This document shows, piece after piece, positions 37,594-46,461 of a stretch of DNA of 64,000 nt. The DNA is from Puniceibacterium confluentis (lineage in GTDB: Bacteria; Pseudomonadota; Alphaproteobacteria; Rhodobacterales; Rhodobacteraceae). A model generated the notes under the pieces. That model was not told where the DNA came from, ran no database searches, and saw nothing but the letters and a program-made list of their open reading frames with translations. Position 1 is the first letter of the stretch; every line of letters starts with the position of its first letter. The stretch lies in the NCBI RefSeq assembly GCF_007923445.1, contig NZ_VOJI01000002.1, positions 287,056 to 351,055 on the forward strand. Reading direction: 5' to 3'. The position numbers and the translations under genes are program-made.

Positions 37594-38280
37594 CTAAAGC
37601 GAAGCGCCGCCACAGATGGTGATGGTCTGGCCGGTGATGGCACCGGCATGCGGTGAGAGCAGGAAGGCGGCGGTTTCGGCCACCTCCCGTGGTTGAATCA
37701 TGCGGCCGATCGGCGGCAATCTTGGTGCCTCGGAGGCGCGGGCCGGATCGCGCAGCATCGGCGTGTCGGTGGCCCCCGGGGCGACGATGTTGACGGTGAT
37801 GCCGCGCGGTGCAAGCTCCGCGGCAACCGAGCGCACAAGGCCGGTCAGGGCCGATTTCGAGGCCGCGTAAAGCGCGCGGTTGGCGGCACCGTTGGCAACG
37901 CGGCTGCCGATCATCACAAAGCGGCTGCCCTGCCCCATGCGCGGTGCAAGGGTGCCGATCAGGCGGGCGGCGGTGTCGACGTGCAGCTGCCACATCCGTG
38001 CCCCCTCGGCATGATCAAAGCGTTCCAGAGGACCGACCCGCAAAAGTCCGGCGGCATGTATCACCGCGTCGGGGGGCGGCAGATCCTGCAACGCCGTGGT
38101 CAGCGCAGAGGGATCTCCCAGGTCCGCCGCGATATGGCGATACCCGGGGCCGGGGTGTTCCGGCGCCCTGCGGCTGAGACCGGTAACCTGCCAGCCCTGG
38201 GCCAGCAGGGTCTGGGTGAGACACAGGCCAATGCCTGAGCTTGCCCCGGTGATCAGGGCGCTGCGGACGGATTTGGGCAT
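37594..38280 (-). CDS. Short-chain dehydrogenase/reductase
   Basis: Classical SDR of 228 residues. TGASSGIGLCL at residues 10-20, HAAGLLRV (NNAG equivalent) and the catalytic YAASK with upstream SRVANGAAN; it ends GQTITICGGASL. Third oxidoreductase in the operon, between DUF475 and kdgD. The substrate is unknown; a hydroxyl of the imported acid sugar or its lactone is plausible. Confidence 0.85.
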   Translation of the reverse strand: MPKSVRSALITGASSGIGLCLTQTLLAQGWQVTGLSRRAPEHPGPGYRHIAADLGDPSALTTALQDLPPPDAVIHAAGLLRVGPLERFDHAEGARMWQLHVDTAARLIGTLAPRMGQGSRFVMIGSRVANGAANRALYAASKSALTGLVRSVAAELAPRGITVNIVAPGATDTPMLRDPARASEAPRLPPIGRMIQPREVAETAAFLLSPHAGAITGQTITICGGASL

Positions 38281-38290
38281 CTGCGGTATC

Positions 38291-39322
38291 TCAGCCTTCA
38301 GCCCGGAACAGGCGGTTGTGACGGAGGGACGAATTCAGCGACAGGGCAATGAACCCCGCCCCCAGCAGGCCGGTGATGGCCTCGGGCACATGCACAAGGG
38401 TCTGTGCGAACATGATCACGGACAGGATCAGGATCGACCAGAAGGCGCCGTGTTCGAGGTAGCGGAATTCGGCCAGAGTCTTGCGCTCGACCAGCATGAT
38501 GGTCATCGACCGGACATACATCGCCCCGATGCCCAGGCCGATGGCGATCAGGAACAGGTTCTGCGTCAGCGCAAAGGCTCCGATCACGCCGTCAAAGCTG
38601 AACGAGGCATCCAGCACTTCGAGGTAGAGGAATGCCCCCAACCCGCCGCGCGCCACCTGCCCCGGTGCATTTGAGGCGTCCAGCAGGTGACCCAGTATTT
38701 CGACGGCCAGGAAGGTCACGATCCCGAAGACGGCCGCGAACAGGAAGGTGCCGACATCCTCGGGGGGCAGGACCATCGCAAAGACCAGCACCAGCAGCAG
38801 CACAAAGGCGATCTCGACCCCGCGCACGGCACCGCAATGGCGCATGCCCTTTTCCAGCGACTTGATCCAGTCGATTTCCTTTTCGTCGTCGATGAACCAG
38901 CTCAGCGACACCATCATCAGAAAGGCCCCGCCGAAGGCCGCGATCGACAGATGCGCGCCATTGATGATTTCGGCATAGCGCGCGGGATCGGTGGCGGCGA
39001 GGCGGATCGCCTCGAGCGGATTGATGTGGGCGGCGATGACCACCACCAGCAGCGGAAAGACGATGCGCATTCCGAACACGGCGATGAGAATGCCCCAGGT
39101 CAGGAACCTTCGCCGCCAGACCGGTGACATGGTTTCAAGCTTGTTGGCGTTGACGATGGCGTTGTCGAACGACAGCGAGATTTCCAGCACCGCCAGAATG
39201 GTGCCGATCATCAGGAAGCCGAATGCGCCGCTCAGGCTGCCGGAATAGCTCCAGCCCAGCCAGAAGGCGAGGACCAGCCCCAGCCCGGTGACACCGTAGG
39301 CCCAACCGAAATATCGCAGCAT
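38291..39322 (-). CDS. DUF475 (TerC-like) integral membrane protein
   Basis: A 343-residue membrane protein of the DUF475 family, related to TerC. About eight or nine helices are visible. The acidic intramembrane motifs are LEISLSFDNAIVNANKLE near residue 47 and LEVLDASFSFDGVIGAFA near residue 236, which occur in TerC-like proteins and may bind a cation. Function is unknown; some relatives are linked to metal or tellurite resistance. It lies in a sugar-acid operon, one base from the upstream dehydrogenase stop and ten from the SDR start, so it is co-transcribed, which is unexpected for this family. Confidence 0.85.
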   Translation of the reverse strand: MLRYFGWAYGVTGLGLVLAFWLGWSYSGSLSGAFGFLMIGTILAVLEISLSFDNAIVNANKLETMSPVWRRRFLTWGILIAVFGMRIVFPLLVVVIAAHINPLEAIRLAATDPARYAEIINGAHLSIAAFGGAFLMMVSLSWFIDDEKEIDWIKSLEKGMRHCGAVRGVEIAFVLLLVLVFAMVLPPEDVGTFLFAAVFGIVTFLAVEILGHLLDASNAPGQVARGGLGAFLYLEVLDASFSFDGVIGAFALTQNLFLIAIGLGIGAMYVRSMTIMLVERKTLAEFRYLEHGAFWSILILSVIMFAQTLVHVPEAITGLLGAGFIALSLNSSLRHNRLFRAEG

Positions 39323-39323
39323 C

Positions 39324-40298
39324 TCAGTTCGTTTCCGTTGCCGGCACGTACCCTGCCAGGTCGACCGGGGTCAGCAGCGGCTTGCCACTGAAAAACGCGT
39401 CCAGATTGTCGACCAGCAACTGCGCCATGGCATCGCGCGTCTCAACCGTCCCCGAAGCGTGGTGCGGATAGTTCGTGACATTGGGCAAGCGGGTCAGACG
39501 CGGATCGGCATCGGGTTCGCTGGCATAGACATCCAGCGCCGCCGCCCCCAGCCGCCCGTCGGACAGCGTTGCGATCAGCGCCTCTTCGTCCACGACCGAG
39601 CCGCGCGCCACATTGATCAGCAAGCCCTCGGGACCCAGCGCTTCCATCACCTCGGCGTCGATCAGGTGCCGCGTCCCTTCGCCGCCGGCGACGATGACAA
39701 TCAGGGCATCGCTGTCGCGGGCAAGCTGGATCAGATCCGCCTGAAAGATCCAGGGAAGATCCTTGGGGCGGCGGTTCCAGTAGCTCACCTGCTGGCCCAT
39801 GGCGCGGGCGCGCTCGGCGATGGCCTGACCGATGGTGCCCATGCCGACGATGCCCAGTTTTCCACCCTTGAGACTGCGCTGCAACGGGAAGGCCCCGTTG
39901 CGGGCCCAATCGCCGCTGCGCACCCAGGCTTCGGCCGGAACAAGGCCGCGACGGGCCGCAAGCAACAGCATGATCGCGGTGTCGGCGACGTCGTCACACA
40001 GCGCGGGCGAGGTGTTGGTCAGTGCAATGCCGTGTTCCGCCAGCGCGGCCACGTCAAATCCGTCAAAGCCGGCCGAGGAACACGAGACCAGACCGAGATC
40101 CGGCATCAGTTCGACTATCTCCCGCGTCACCGGTGCGTGGCCATTGGTGGCAATTGCGCGGCACCGGGGGGCGAACTCGGCGACAAAGGCAGCCTTGTCA
40201 TCCGCCAGGTCATGGCGGTGCAGCGTATAGGCAGCCTCGAGCTGTTTCATAGCCTTGGGACGCTGGGGGTACAGCATCAGCACATCGGGTTTGGTCAT
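39324..40298 (-). CDS. D-2-hydroxyacid dehydrogenase (hydroxypyruvate/hydroxyphenylpyruvate reductase-like)
   Basis: Dehydrogenase of 324 residues. LGIVGMGTIGQAIAERA nucleotide motif, catalytic Arg in INVARGSVVDEEALIATL, acidic residue in LDVYASEPDAD and His in NYPHHASGTVETRD. The arrangement fits the GhrB/HPPR-like plant-type branch and differs from the dehydrogenase at 35715-36665. It starts one base after the stop of the fused ATPase gene, tying it to the importer. Confidence 0.86.
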   Translation of the reverse strand: MTKPDVLMLYPQRPKAMKQLEAAYTLHRHDLADDKAAFVAEFAPRCRAIATNGHAPVTREIVELMPDLGLVSCSSAGFDGFDVAALAEHGIALTNTSPALCDDVADTAIMLLLAARRGLVPAEAWVRSGDWARNGAFPLQRSLKGGKLGIVGMGTIGQAIAERARAMGQQVSYWNRRPKDLPWIFQADLIQLARDSDALIVIVAGGEGTRHLIDAEVMEALGPEGLLINVARGSVVDEEALIATLSDGRLGAAALDVYASEPDADPRLTRLPNVTNYPHHASGTVETRDAMAQLLVDNLDAFFSGKPLLTPVDLAGYVPATETN

Positions 40299-40299
40299 G

Positions 40300-41922
40300 T
40301 CAGACGGTCTCCTGGGCCAGCCGTGCCTCGCGGCGGCGGGCCTGTATCTGTGGGTCGGGATCCAGCGACGCCGCCAGCAATCCCTGGGTGTAGGCTTCGC
40401 GCGGTGCCTCGAAAATCTGGCGGGTCGTGCCCTGTTCTACGATGCGGCCCGCCTGCATCACCACCACCCGGTCGGCGAAATCGCGCACGACCGGCAGATC
40501 ATGGGCGATGAAGATGTAGCTGAGGCCGAACTCGTCCTTGAGCCGGTCCAGCAGTTCGATCACCTGCGCCTGAACCTGCACATCCAGCGCCGAAACCGCC
40601 TCGTCACAGACAATGATGCGCGGTTCCAGTGCAAGGGCGCGGGCAATGGCAATGCGTTGCCGCTGCCCGCCCGAGAACTGGTGCGGGTGGCGGTGCATGT
40701 GTTCTGCCGTCAGGCCCACCTGTTCGAGAAGCAGGGCCACCCGGTCGCGCCACTGCGCGCGCGGCAGGATGTCGGGATGGATCTGCCAGGCCTCGGAAAT
40801 CAGCTGGTAGACGGTCATCCGCGGATTCAGGCTTTGCGTCGGATCCTGAAACACCATCTGGATGTCGCGGCGCATCTTGTACAACTCTTTCGGCGACAGC
40901 GTGAACAGGTCGCGTCCCTGATAGATCGCCCGCCCGCCGCTGGCCGCCTCGAGTTGCAGCAACAGCCGCGCGGTGGTGGACTTTCCCGACCCGGATTCAC
41001 CGACAATCGCCAGCGTCTCGCCCTCGTGCAGCACCAGATCGACGCCCTTCAGCGCCTGGAATGCGGCATAGTTCTTCGACACGTTCTCGAGCCGCAGGAC
41101 CGGCTCGGTGCCCAGCGGGTTGTCGTGGATCGCACCCTTGCCCGGGGCCGCGCCGATCAGACGTTTGGTATAGGCATGCTGCGGGTTGGCATAGACTTCG
41201 GCGGCAGTGCCCTGTTCGACGATTTCGCCCGCGTTCATCACCACAACACGGTCGGCGATTTCGGCAACCACACCGAGATCATGGGTGATGATCAGCAGCG
41301 CCATGCCGGTTTCACGCTGCAACTCTTCGAGCAGCGCCAGGATCTGCGCCTGCACGGTGACATCCAGCGCGGTTGTCGGCTCGTCCGCGATCAGCACGTC
41401 GGGCCGCAATGCCAGCGCCATCGCAATCATCAGCCGCTGCCGCTGGCCACCGGAGAACTGGTGCGGGTATTTCTGTGCCGCCTGCGCGGGCTCGGGGATG
41501 CCGACGCGGTCCAGCAGAGCAATGGTCGCGGTCCGCGCCTCGGCGCGCGCGGTGCCGTGGATCACCATGGTTTCCTCGATCTGCCAGCCGACCTTGTAGA
41601 CCGGGTTCAGATGGCTGAGCGGATCCTGAAAGATCATCGCGATCTTCTTGCCGTTGATGTGGCGCCGCTCGAGCCGGTCCATCGTCAGCAGATCCTTGCC
41701 ACGGTAATAGATCTCGCCGCTGGTGATTTCCCCCGGCGGGCAGTCGATCAGGTCCATGACAGCCGAGGCCGAAACCGATTTCCCCGATCCGGATTCCCCA
41801 AGAATGGCAAGCACTTCACCCTTGTTGATCGACCAGCTGACGTTTTTCACGGCCTGCACCGGGCCCCGCGCGGTGTGGAAGGTGACGGACAGGTTGCGGA
41901 CGTCCAGAAGCGGTTCAGACAT
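40300..41922 (-). CDS. Fused DppD-DppF ABC transporter ATPase
   Basis: A 540-residue tandem ATPase of a peptide-type importer. First domain: [28 protein letters not shown]. Second domain: [29 protein letters not shown]. The ATG at 41922 overlaps the upstream permease gene by eight bases. Same architecture as the ATPase at 23595-25220 but in a different operon with its own binding protein and permeases. Confidence 0.93.
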   Translation of the reverse strand: MSEPLLDVRNLSVTFHTARGPVQAVKNVSWSINKGEVLAILGESGSGKSVSASAVMDLIDCPPGEITSGEIYYRGKDLLTMDRLERRHINGKKIAMIFQDPLSHLNPVYKVGWQIEETMVIHGTARAEARTATIALLDRVGIPEPAQAAQKYPHQFSGGQRQRLMIAMALALRPDVLIADEPTTALDVTVQAQILALLEELQRETGMALLIITHDLGVVAEIADRVVVMNAGEIVEQGTAAEVYANPQHAYTKRLIGAAPGKGAIHDNPLGTEPVLRLENVSKNYAAFQALKGVDLVLHEGETLAIVGESGSGKSTTARLLLQLEAASGGRAIYQGRDLFTLSPKELYKMRRDIQMVFQDPTQSLNPRMTVYQLISEAWQIHPDILPRAQWRDRVALLLEQVGLTAEHMHRHPHQFSGGQRQRIAIARALALEPRIIVCDEAVSALDVQVQAQVIELLDRLKDEFGLSYIFIAHDLPVVRDFADRVVVMQAGRIVEQGTTRQIFEAPREAYTQGLLAASLDPDPQIQARRREARLAQETV

Positions 41923-42844
41923 TCTTGCGGCCTCCCATTTCAAGGCGCCAGCGCTGGGTCGGATCAAGCGCGATCCGCATCCAGTTCGACAGCAGGTTGA
42001 GCGACAGGGTCGTGAGGATGATCACGAGGCCGGGCCAGAACGACAGCCACCAGGCGGTGGTCAGGTACGGGCGGCCCTGGGCGACCATCAGCCCCCAGGT
42101 CACCTCGGGCGGCTGGATGCCGATGCCCAGGAACGACAGCGAGGATTCGGCCAGCATCACAAAGGCAAAGTCCAGCGTGGCGATGGTGAGGATCGTCGGC
42201 AGGATCATCGGCATGATGTGGCGAAAGATGATGCGCGGCGTCGAGGCCCCCATGACCAGTGCGGCCTGCACGAACATCCGCTCGCGCACTTCAAGCACCT
42301 CGGCGCGGGTGGTGCGCAGGTACACCGGGATGCGGGTGATCGCCAGGACAAGGATGATGTTCCCGACAGACGGCTCCAGCATGTACAGCACGATCACCGC
42401 CAGCAGCAGCGACGGGAAGGACATGATCACATCGGCAAGCCGCGGGATCAGGTCACCGGCACGGCCACGGGAATACCCCGCGCACAGCCCCAGGGCAGAT
42501 CCGATCAGCATCGACGCCAGCACGGCGCCCGCGGCAATCGCCATGGTGTTCGAGGCGGCCACCACGATGCGCGCCAGCAGCGGCCGACCCAGCTGGTCGC
42601 CCCCCAGGATCAGCAGCCAGCCCTTGGCCAGGTCAAAGGGCGGCGCGTTGCGACCGCGCAGGTTCTGACGGCTGGAAACCTGTTCCAGCAGCATCGGACC
42701 AAACACCGCGCACAGGACGATGACCAGCAGGAAAACCGCAGCGACTGTCGCAGGTTTGTCCGCCCAAAGCAGCTTCAGGGCTGTCCGCAGGCGCCCGGCT
42801 TCGGGTTTGGCGGGTGAGAGGATGCGTTGTTCTGCCATGGTCAT
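41915..42844 (-). CDS. Peptide-type ABC transporter permease (DppC family)
   Basis: Permease of about 309 residues. N-terminal helix ATVAAVFLLVIVLCAVFGPM, LGGDQLGRPLLARIVVAAS and an EAA loop RERMFVQAALVMGASTPRII; ends TLSLNLLSNWMRIALDP. Two in-frame ATGs (42844, 42838) follow the stop of the upstream permease by one and seven bases. Confidence 0.9.
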   Translation of the reverse strand: MTMAEQRILSPAKPEAGRLRTALKLLWADKPATVAAVFLLVIVLCAVFGPMLLEQVSSRQNLRGRNAPPFDLAKGWLLILGGDQLGRPLLARIVVAASNTMAIAAGAVLASMLIGSALGLCAGYSRGRAGDLIPRLADVIMSFPSLLLAVIVLYMLEPSVGNIILVLAITRIPVYLRTTRAEVLEVRERMFVQAALVMGASTPRIIFRHIMPMILPTILTIATLDFAFVMLAESSLSFLGIGIQPPEVTWGLMVAQGRPYLTTAWWLSFWPGLVIILTTLSLNLLSNWMRIALDPTQRWRLEMGGRKNV

Positions 42845-42845
42845 T

Positions 42846-43778
42846 TCAATACCGGATCCGGGGATCGAGCGCGCCATAGGCCAGGTCGATCAGGATGTTC
42901 ATCAGGAAGATGGCGAAGGCGGTGACCATGATCGAGGCCAGCACCACGGCAAAGTCGCGTTGCAGGATCGAATCGATCATCAGCTTGCCGACGCCGGGAA
43001 AGCCGAAGATCGTTTCCACCACCACCGCGCCGTTCAGCATTCCGGCGGCCTGGTCACCGATCACGGTGATGACCGGCAGCATGGCATTGCGCAGGGCGTG
43101 GACAAAGATCGTGGCCCGGGGCGCAACGCCCTTGGCGCGGGCGGTTTTGACATAGGCCGAGGACAGCGCGGTGATCATCGACCCGCGCACCACCTGCAGG
43201 ATGAGTCCGAAAGGGCGGATGAACAGCACCGATACCGGCAGGATCCAGTGCCAGACCGTCCCGGTGCCGGAGGTCGGCAACCAGCCAAAGCCGACGGCAA
43301 AGACCACGATGGCGACGATGGCGATCCAGAAATCCGGCGCCGAGGCACCGATAAGGGAAAAGAAGGTCGCGACCCGGTCAAACAGTCCGCCCACCCGGAA
43401 TGCAGCCAGCGAGCCGAGGACGATGGCGGCGAATGTCACGCCCACCATGGTGATCGCGGCCAGTTGCAGCGTCCATACGAAGGCTTCGGTCACCACTTCC
43501 AGGGCGGGGCGCGCCCGACGGATCGAGTCACCGAAATCCAGTTGCACAAGGTCCAGCATGTAATGGCCGAACTGCACGTAGAGTGGATCGTTCAAGCCGT
43601 GGATCTGGCGAAAATTCTCGCGGGCCTCGGCCGAGGCATCCACCGGCAGGTACAGATCGGTCGGATCGCCGGTCAGGCGCGACAGGAAGAACACGGCAAT
43701 GACCAGCAGGACGAGAGAGATGGCGCTGGACACGGCGCGCCTGGCTAGGAATTTCTGCAAGGTGTGGCCCCTTTTCAT
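42846..43778 (-). CDS. Peptide-type ABC transporter permease (DppB family)
   Basis: Permease of 310 residues with an N-terminal helix (AISLVLLVIAVFFLSRLTGD), the periplasmic loop HGLNDPLYVQFGHYMLDLVQ and the EAA loop YVKTARAKGVAPRATIFVHA, then LRNAMLPVITVIG. It follows the binding-protein gene after a 39-base gap holding a hairpin. Confidence 0.92.
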   Translation of the reverse strand: MKRGHTLQKFLARRAVSSAISLVLLVIAVFFLSRLTGDPTDLYLPVDASAEARENFRQIHGLNDPLYVQFGHYMLDLVQLDFGDSIRRARPALEVVTEAFVWTLQLAAITMVGVTFAAIVLGSLAAFRVGGLFDRVATFFSLIGASAPDFWIAIVAIVVFAVGFGWLPTSGTGTVWHWILPVSVLFIRPFGLILQVVRGSMITALSSAYVKTARAKGVAPRATIFVHALRNAMLPVITVIGDQAAGMLNGAVVVETIFGFPGVGKLMIDSILQRDFAVVLASIMVTAFAIFLMNILIDLAYGALDPRIRY

Positions 43779-43784
43779 CAGGTC

Positions 43785-43809
43785 GGGGCGGCAGAGGATC
43801 CGCCGCCCC
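43785..43809 (-). terminator. Hairpin between binding-protein and permease genes
   Basis: GGGGCGGC (43785-43792) and GCCGCCCC (43802-43809) form a perfect 8-base stem in the 39-base gap. It should lower expression of permease relative to binding protein. Confidence 0.6.
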
Positions 43810-43817
43810 GGGGAGCG

Positions 43818-45317
43818 TTACTTGAACTTGATCTGCGACAGTTGCAGTTCCGAGTTGGTGGCGATGGTCGGCGTAAAGTCGAGCCGTTCCGAGACCCGGC
43901 TGAAGCCCACCATGTGGAACAGGAACACATCGGCCGACAGGTCATGCGCCTTGGCAAAGGCCTTTTCCCAGGCCGCGCCGCGTCCCTCACCCGCAGTTCC
44001 GGTGGCTGCGGCGATGTCAGCGTCGAGCTCGGCGTCGCAGATGCCGGACTGAAGTCCCTCGCAGGCGTACTTGAAGAACATCGAGAACACCGGATCGCCC
44101 CGGTTGTTGTCGTGCATGGCCTGAACCATGGCAGGCGTTTCGCCGGCTGCGAACGGCTTGGAGTAGTACTTCACCCACTCGGCCACTTCGACCATCTGCA
44201 GCTTGATGTTGAAGCCGCCGTCGGTGAACATCTGCTGCAACGCTTCCATCACTTCGGTCACGTTCGGAAAGTTGCCAAGACGACCCAGCAACAGGATCTC
44301 GGTATCGACCGGAACCCCATCCGCGCGGGCTTCTTCCAGCAGCGCCTTGGCGCCTTCGGGGTCATAGGCCGGAACCTCCAGCGCCGCACCGGCACCCAGG
44401 GTCGTGGGCACCGTCATGTGGGTTGCGATCTGCGCATCCGCCGGGATCAGCGTGCCGAGGAATGCCTCGCGGTCCACCGCCAGGTTCAGCGCCTGGCGCA
44501 CCCGGACGTCATTCAAAGGCGCGATGTTGCTGTCGATGCGCAGATAGGTGGTTTCCGAGTTCGGATAGGAAAAGTCGGTCTCCGCATTGGTGGCGTCGTT
44601 CTGGCTGATCAGTGGCGAAATATCCGCCTCGCCGGTGGCAACCATTGCCGCGCGCACGGCATCGTCCGAGCGGAACAGGTAGGTGGCCTTGGTCACTGCC
44701 GGCTGTTCGCCCCAGTAATCGTCGCGGCGATCCAGAATGATCGACTGGCCGATATTCCATTCCGACAGCACATAGGGACCGGTGCCAACGGGTTCGCGGG
44801 TGAATTCGATCGGCGTTTCGGCCGGCACAACTGTCAGGGTCGACAGCAGCAGCGGCAGGATCGGCTGCGCCGGGTCCGAGGTGATGTCGATGGTCAGATC
44901 GTCCACCACGGTCGGGGTGATGGTCATGCCGCCAAAATACTTCGCGCCGATTTCACAGGTAAGGTCGGGCGAGAGCGTGCGCTCGACGCTGTGCTTGATG
45001 TCGCCTGCATCCAGCGTGCTGCCGTCGGAAAAGGTCACGCCGTCGCGCAGATGGAAGCGCCAGGTGCCACCGCCCACATCTTCCCAGCTTTCGGCCAGAC
45101 GCGGCATCAGGTTGCCGTTATCCGTGTTCAGCTCGGTCATCGTTTCCGAGATGTTCTGCAAAAGCACGCGGCCGATGTTGGACTGCGATGCCATGCAGGG
45201 CTCGACGACCTCAAGCTCTTCGTTGAGCGCGATGATCACGTCGGTTTCCGCGGCAAATGCCGGTGCCGCACAGGCAAGCAGAGCCACCCCGCAAAGCAGG
45301 TGAGTTCGGTAATTCAT
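43818..45317 (-). CDS. Peptide/nickel-type ABC transporter substrate-binding protein
   Basis: Family 5 binding protein of 499 residues, first gene of the twelve-gene leftward run. Signal peptide MNYRTHLLCGVALLACAAPA with cleavage after AFA. Family features: LLQNISETMTELNTDNGNLM, WRFHLRDGVTFSDGSTLDAG, DVRVRQALNLAVDREAFLG. The ATG at 45317 follows GGGAGGAAA. Given the enzymes downstream the ligand is likely an acid sugar or a glycoside of one, not a peptide (inference). Confidence 0.9.
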   Translation of the reverse strand: MNYRTHLLCGVALLACAAPAFAAETDVIIALNEELEVVEPCMASQSNIGRVLLQNISETMTELNTDNGNLMPRLAESWEDVGGGTWRFHLRDGVTFSDGSTLDAGDIKHSVERTLSPDLTCEIGAKYFGGMTITPTVVDDLTIDITSDPAQPILPLLLSTLTVVPAETPIEFTREPVGTGPYVLSEWNIGQSIILDRRDDYWGEQPAVTKATYLFRSDDAVRAAMVATGEADISPLISQNDATNAETDFSYPNSETTYLRIDSNIAPLNDVRVRQALNLAVDREAFLGTLIPADAQIATHMTVPTTLGAGAALEVPAYDPEGAKALLEEARADGVPVDTEILLLGRLGNFPNVTEVMEALQQMFTDGGFNIKLQMVEVAEWVKYYSKPFAAGETPAMVQAMHDNNRGDPVFSMFFKYACEGLQSGICDAELDADIAAATGTAGEGRGAAWEKAFAKAHDLSADVFLFHMVGFSRVSERLDFTPTIATNSELQLSQIKFK

Positions 45318-45387
45318 TGGATTTCCTCCCAAATATCATGAGGTGTGTGAGTTTTCCCGGCGGACACCACCCTTGTGCCGGGGTCAC

Positions 45388-45483
45388 TTTGATCCGATGC
45401 GTCTCCTGCGTATCGTGTGGATCAAAGATGAGTGTGGTGGTATTTTTGATGCCGATCTACAGCGATTCTACGCTGTTTGATCC
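45388..45483. promoter_or_regulatory. Triple TTTGATCC repeat upstream of the acid-sugar operon
   Basis: TTTGATCC occurs at 45388-45395 and 45476-45483 and its complement GGATCAAA at 45419-45426, all within the 197-base gap before the operon. The first two form an inverted repeat with a 23-base spacer. A likely operator for the operon start; the binding protein is not known. Confidence 0.55.
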
Positions 45484-45514
45484 AATCTTGGTATCAGTCA
45501 GCCCTCCTTGGGTA

Positions 45515-46387
45515 TCACCCGATTGGTAAGACCCGCGACCGGCGGGCGCTGGCCGTCATCACGATGATGGCGACAAAGATGAGCAGCGCGCCGACCCAGG
45601 TTTCGACGCGCGGAATTTCGGCGAACACCAGCCATCCGGCCAGCGCCACCAGCGGCAGACGCAGGAAATCGACAGGGGCGATCAACGAGGCATCGGCCAG
45701 CTGAAACGCCCGGGTGACACCCAACTGGCTGAAGGTGCCGACAAAGCCCTGCAATGCCAGCAGCCCCCATTGCGCCGCTGTCGGTTGCGTCCAGAACCAC
45801 CAGGCCGGGATGGCGGCAAGTGGCACGCTCAGGATCAGGTTCCAGGCCACAAGGGTGTCGGCACTGTCCGAACGGCCCATCAGTTTCAGCATCAGCTGGA
45901 TGGTTGCCGTCAGCGCCGCCGCCAGCAGTGCCAGCATCAGTGCCCCGCCCTGCCCGACCCCCATGGCCGGCCCCAGAATCGTCACCACGCCGACAAATCC
46001 CAACCCGAGTCCGGCCAGCCGCAAGGCGCCGGGCCGCTCGGTGAAGAAGGCCCAGGCGCCCAGGGTGACGAACAGCGGCGCGGCAAAGCCGATCGCGGTG
46101 ACCGTGGCGATCGGGGCCGCCTGCAAAGCCGCGAACATCGCCACGAGCGACCCCAGCTTGAGTGCGGCGCGCAGCACATGGCCAAACCGCGCCTTGGTGC
46201 GCAGCATCTGCGGACGGCGCAGGATCAGCGGCAACATCGCCAGAAGACCAAAGCTGACCCGGGTGAATCCCACCACGAAGGGATGGATCTCACCCGCAAG
46301 CAGCCGCACGATCACACTGTCCAGCGCCCCACCAAGGGCCACCAGCGCCATGATCGTGACCCCCGCCAACGCCGCGCGTTCCTGCAT
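45515..46387 (-). CDS. EamA/DMT-family membrane transporter
   Basis: A 290-residue inner-membrane protein with ten hydrophobic segments arranged as two EamA repeats. Supporting phrases: VIVRLLAGEIHPFVVGFTRV in the first repeat and LLALQGFVGTFSQLGVTRAF, LIAPVDFLRLPLVALAGWLV in the second. Family members are mostly exporters of amino acids or metabolites. It lies divergent from a LysR gene (46594) and upstream of the acid-sugar operon on the same strand. Substrate unknown. Confidence 0.85.
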   Translation of the reverse strand: MQERAALAGVTIMALVALGGALDSVIVRLLAGEIHPFVVGFTRVSFGLLAMLPLILRRPQMLRTKARFGHVLRAALKLGSLVAMFAALQAAPIATVTAIGFAAPLFVTLGAWAFFTERPGALRLAGLGLGFVGVVTILGPAMGVGQGGALMLALLAAALTATIQLMLKLMGRSDSADTLVAWNLILSVPLAAIPAWWFWTQPTAAQWGLLALQGFVGTFSQLGVTRAFQLADASLIAPVDFLRLPLVALAGWLVFAEIPRVETWVGALLIFVAIIVMTASARRSRVLPIG

Positions 46388-46446
46388 GCAAACCTCCCCT
46401 GGAAGGACCGGAAACCGGCCTTCTCTCCCTGGCTATCTTATATTTT

Positions 46447-46461
46447 TGTAAACATGTTACA
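46447..46461. promoter_or_regulatory. LysR-type dyad in an AT-rich divergent promoter
   Basis: TGTAA-ACATG-TTACA is a 15-base dyad in the strikingly AT-rich stretch 46430-46560 between the EamA gene (start 46387) and the LysR gene (start 46594). The symmetry suits an operator for the adjacent LysR protein. Confidence 0.5.

Noticed and set aside
46402-46423. Imperfect hairpin upstream of the EamA start as a riboswitch
   Set aside because: Stem has a bulge and the leader is too short for a known riboswitch class.
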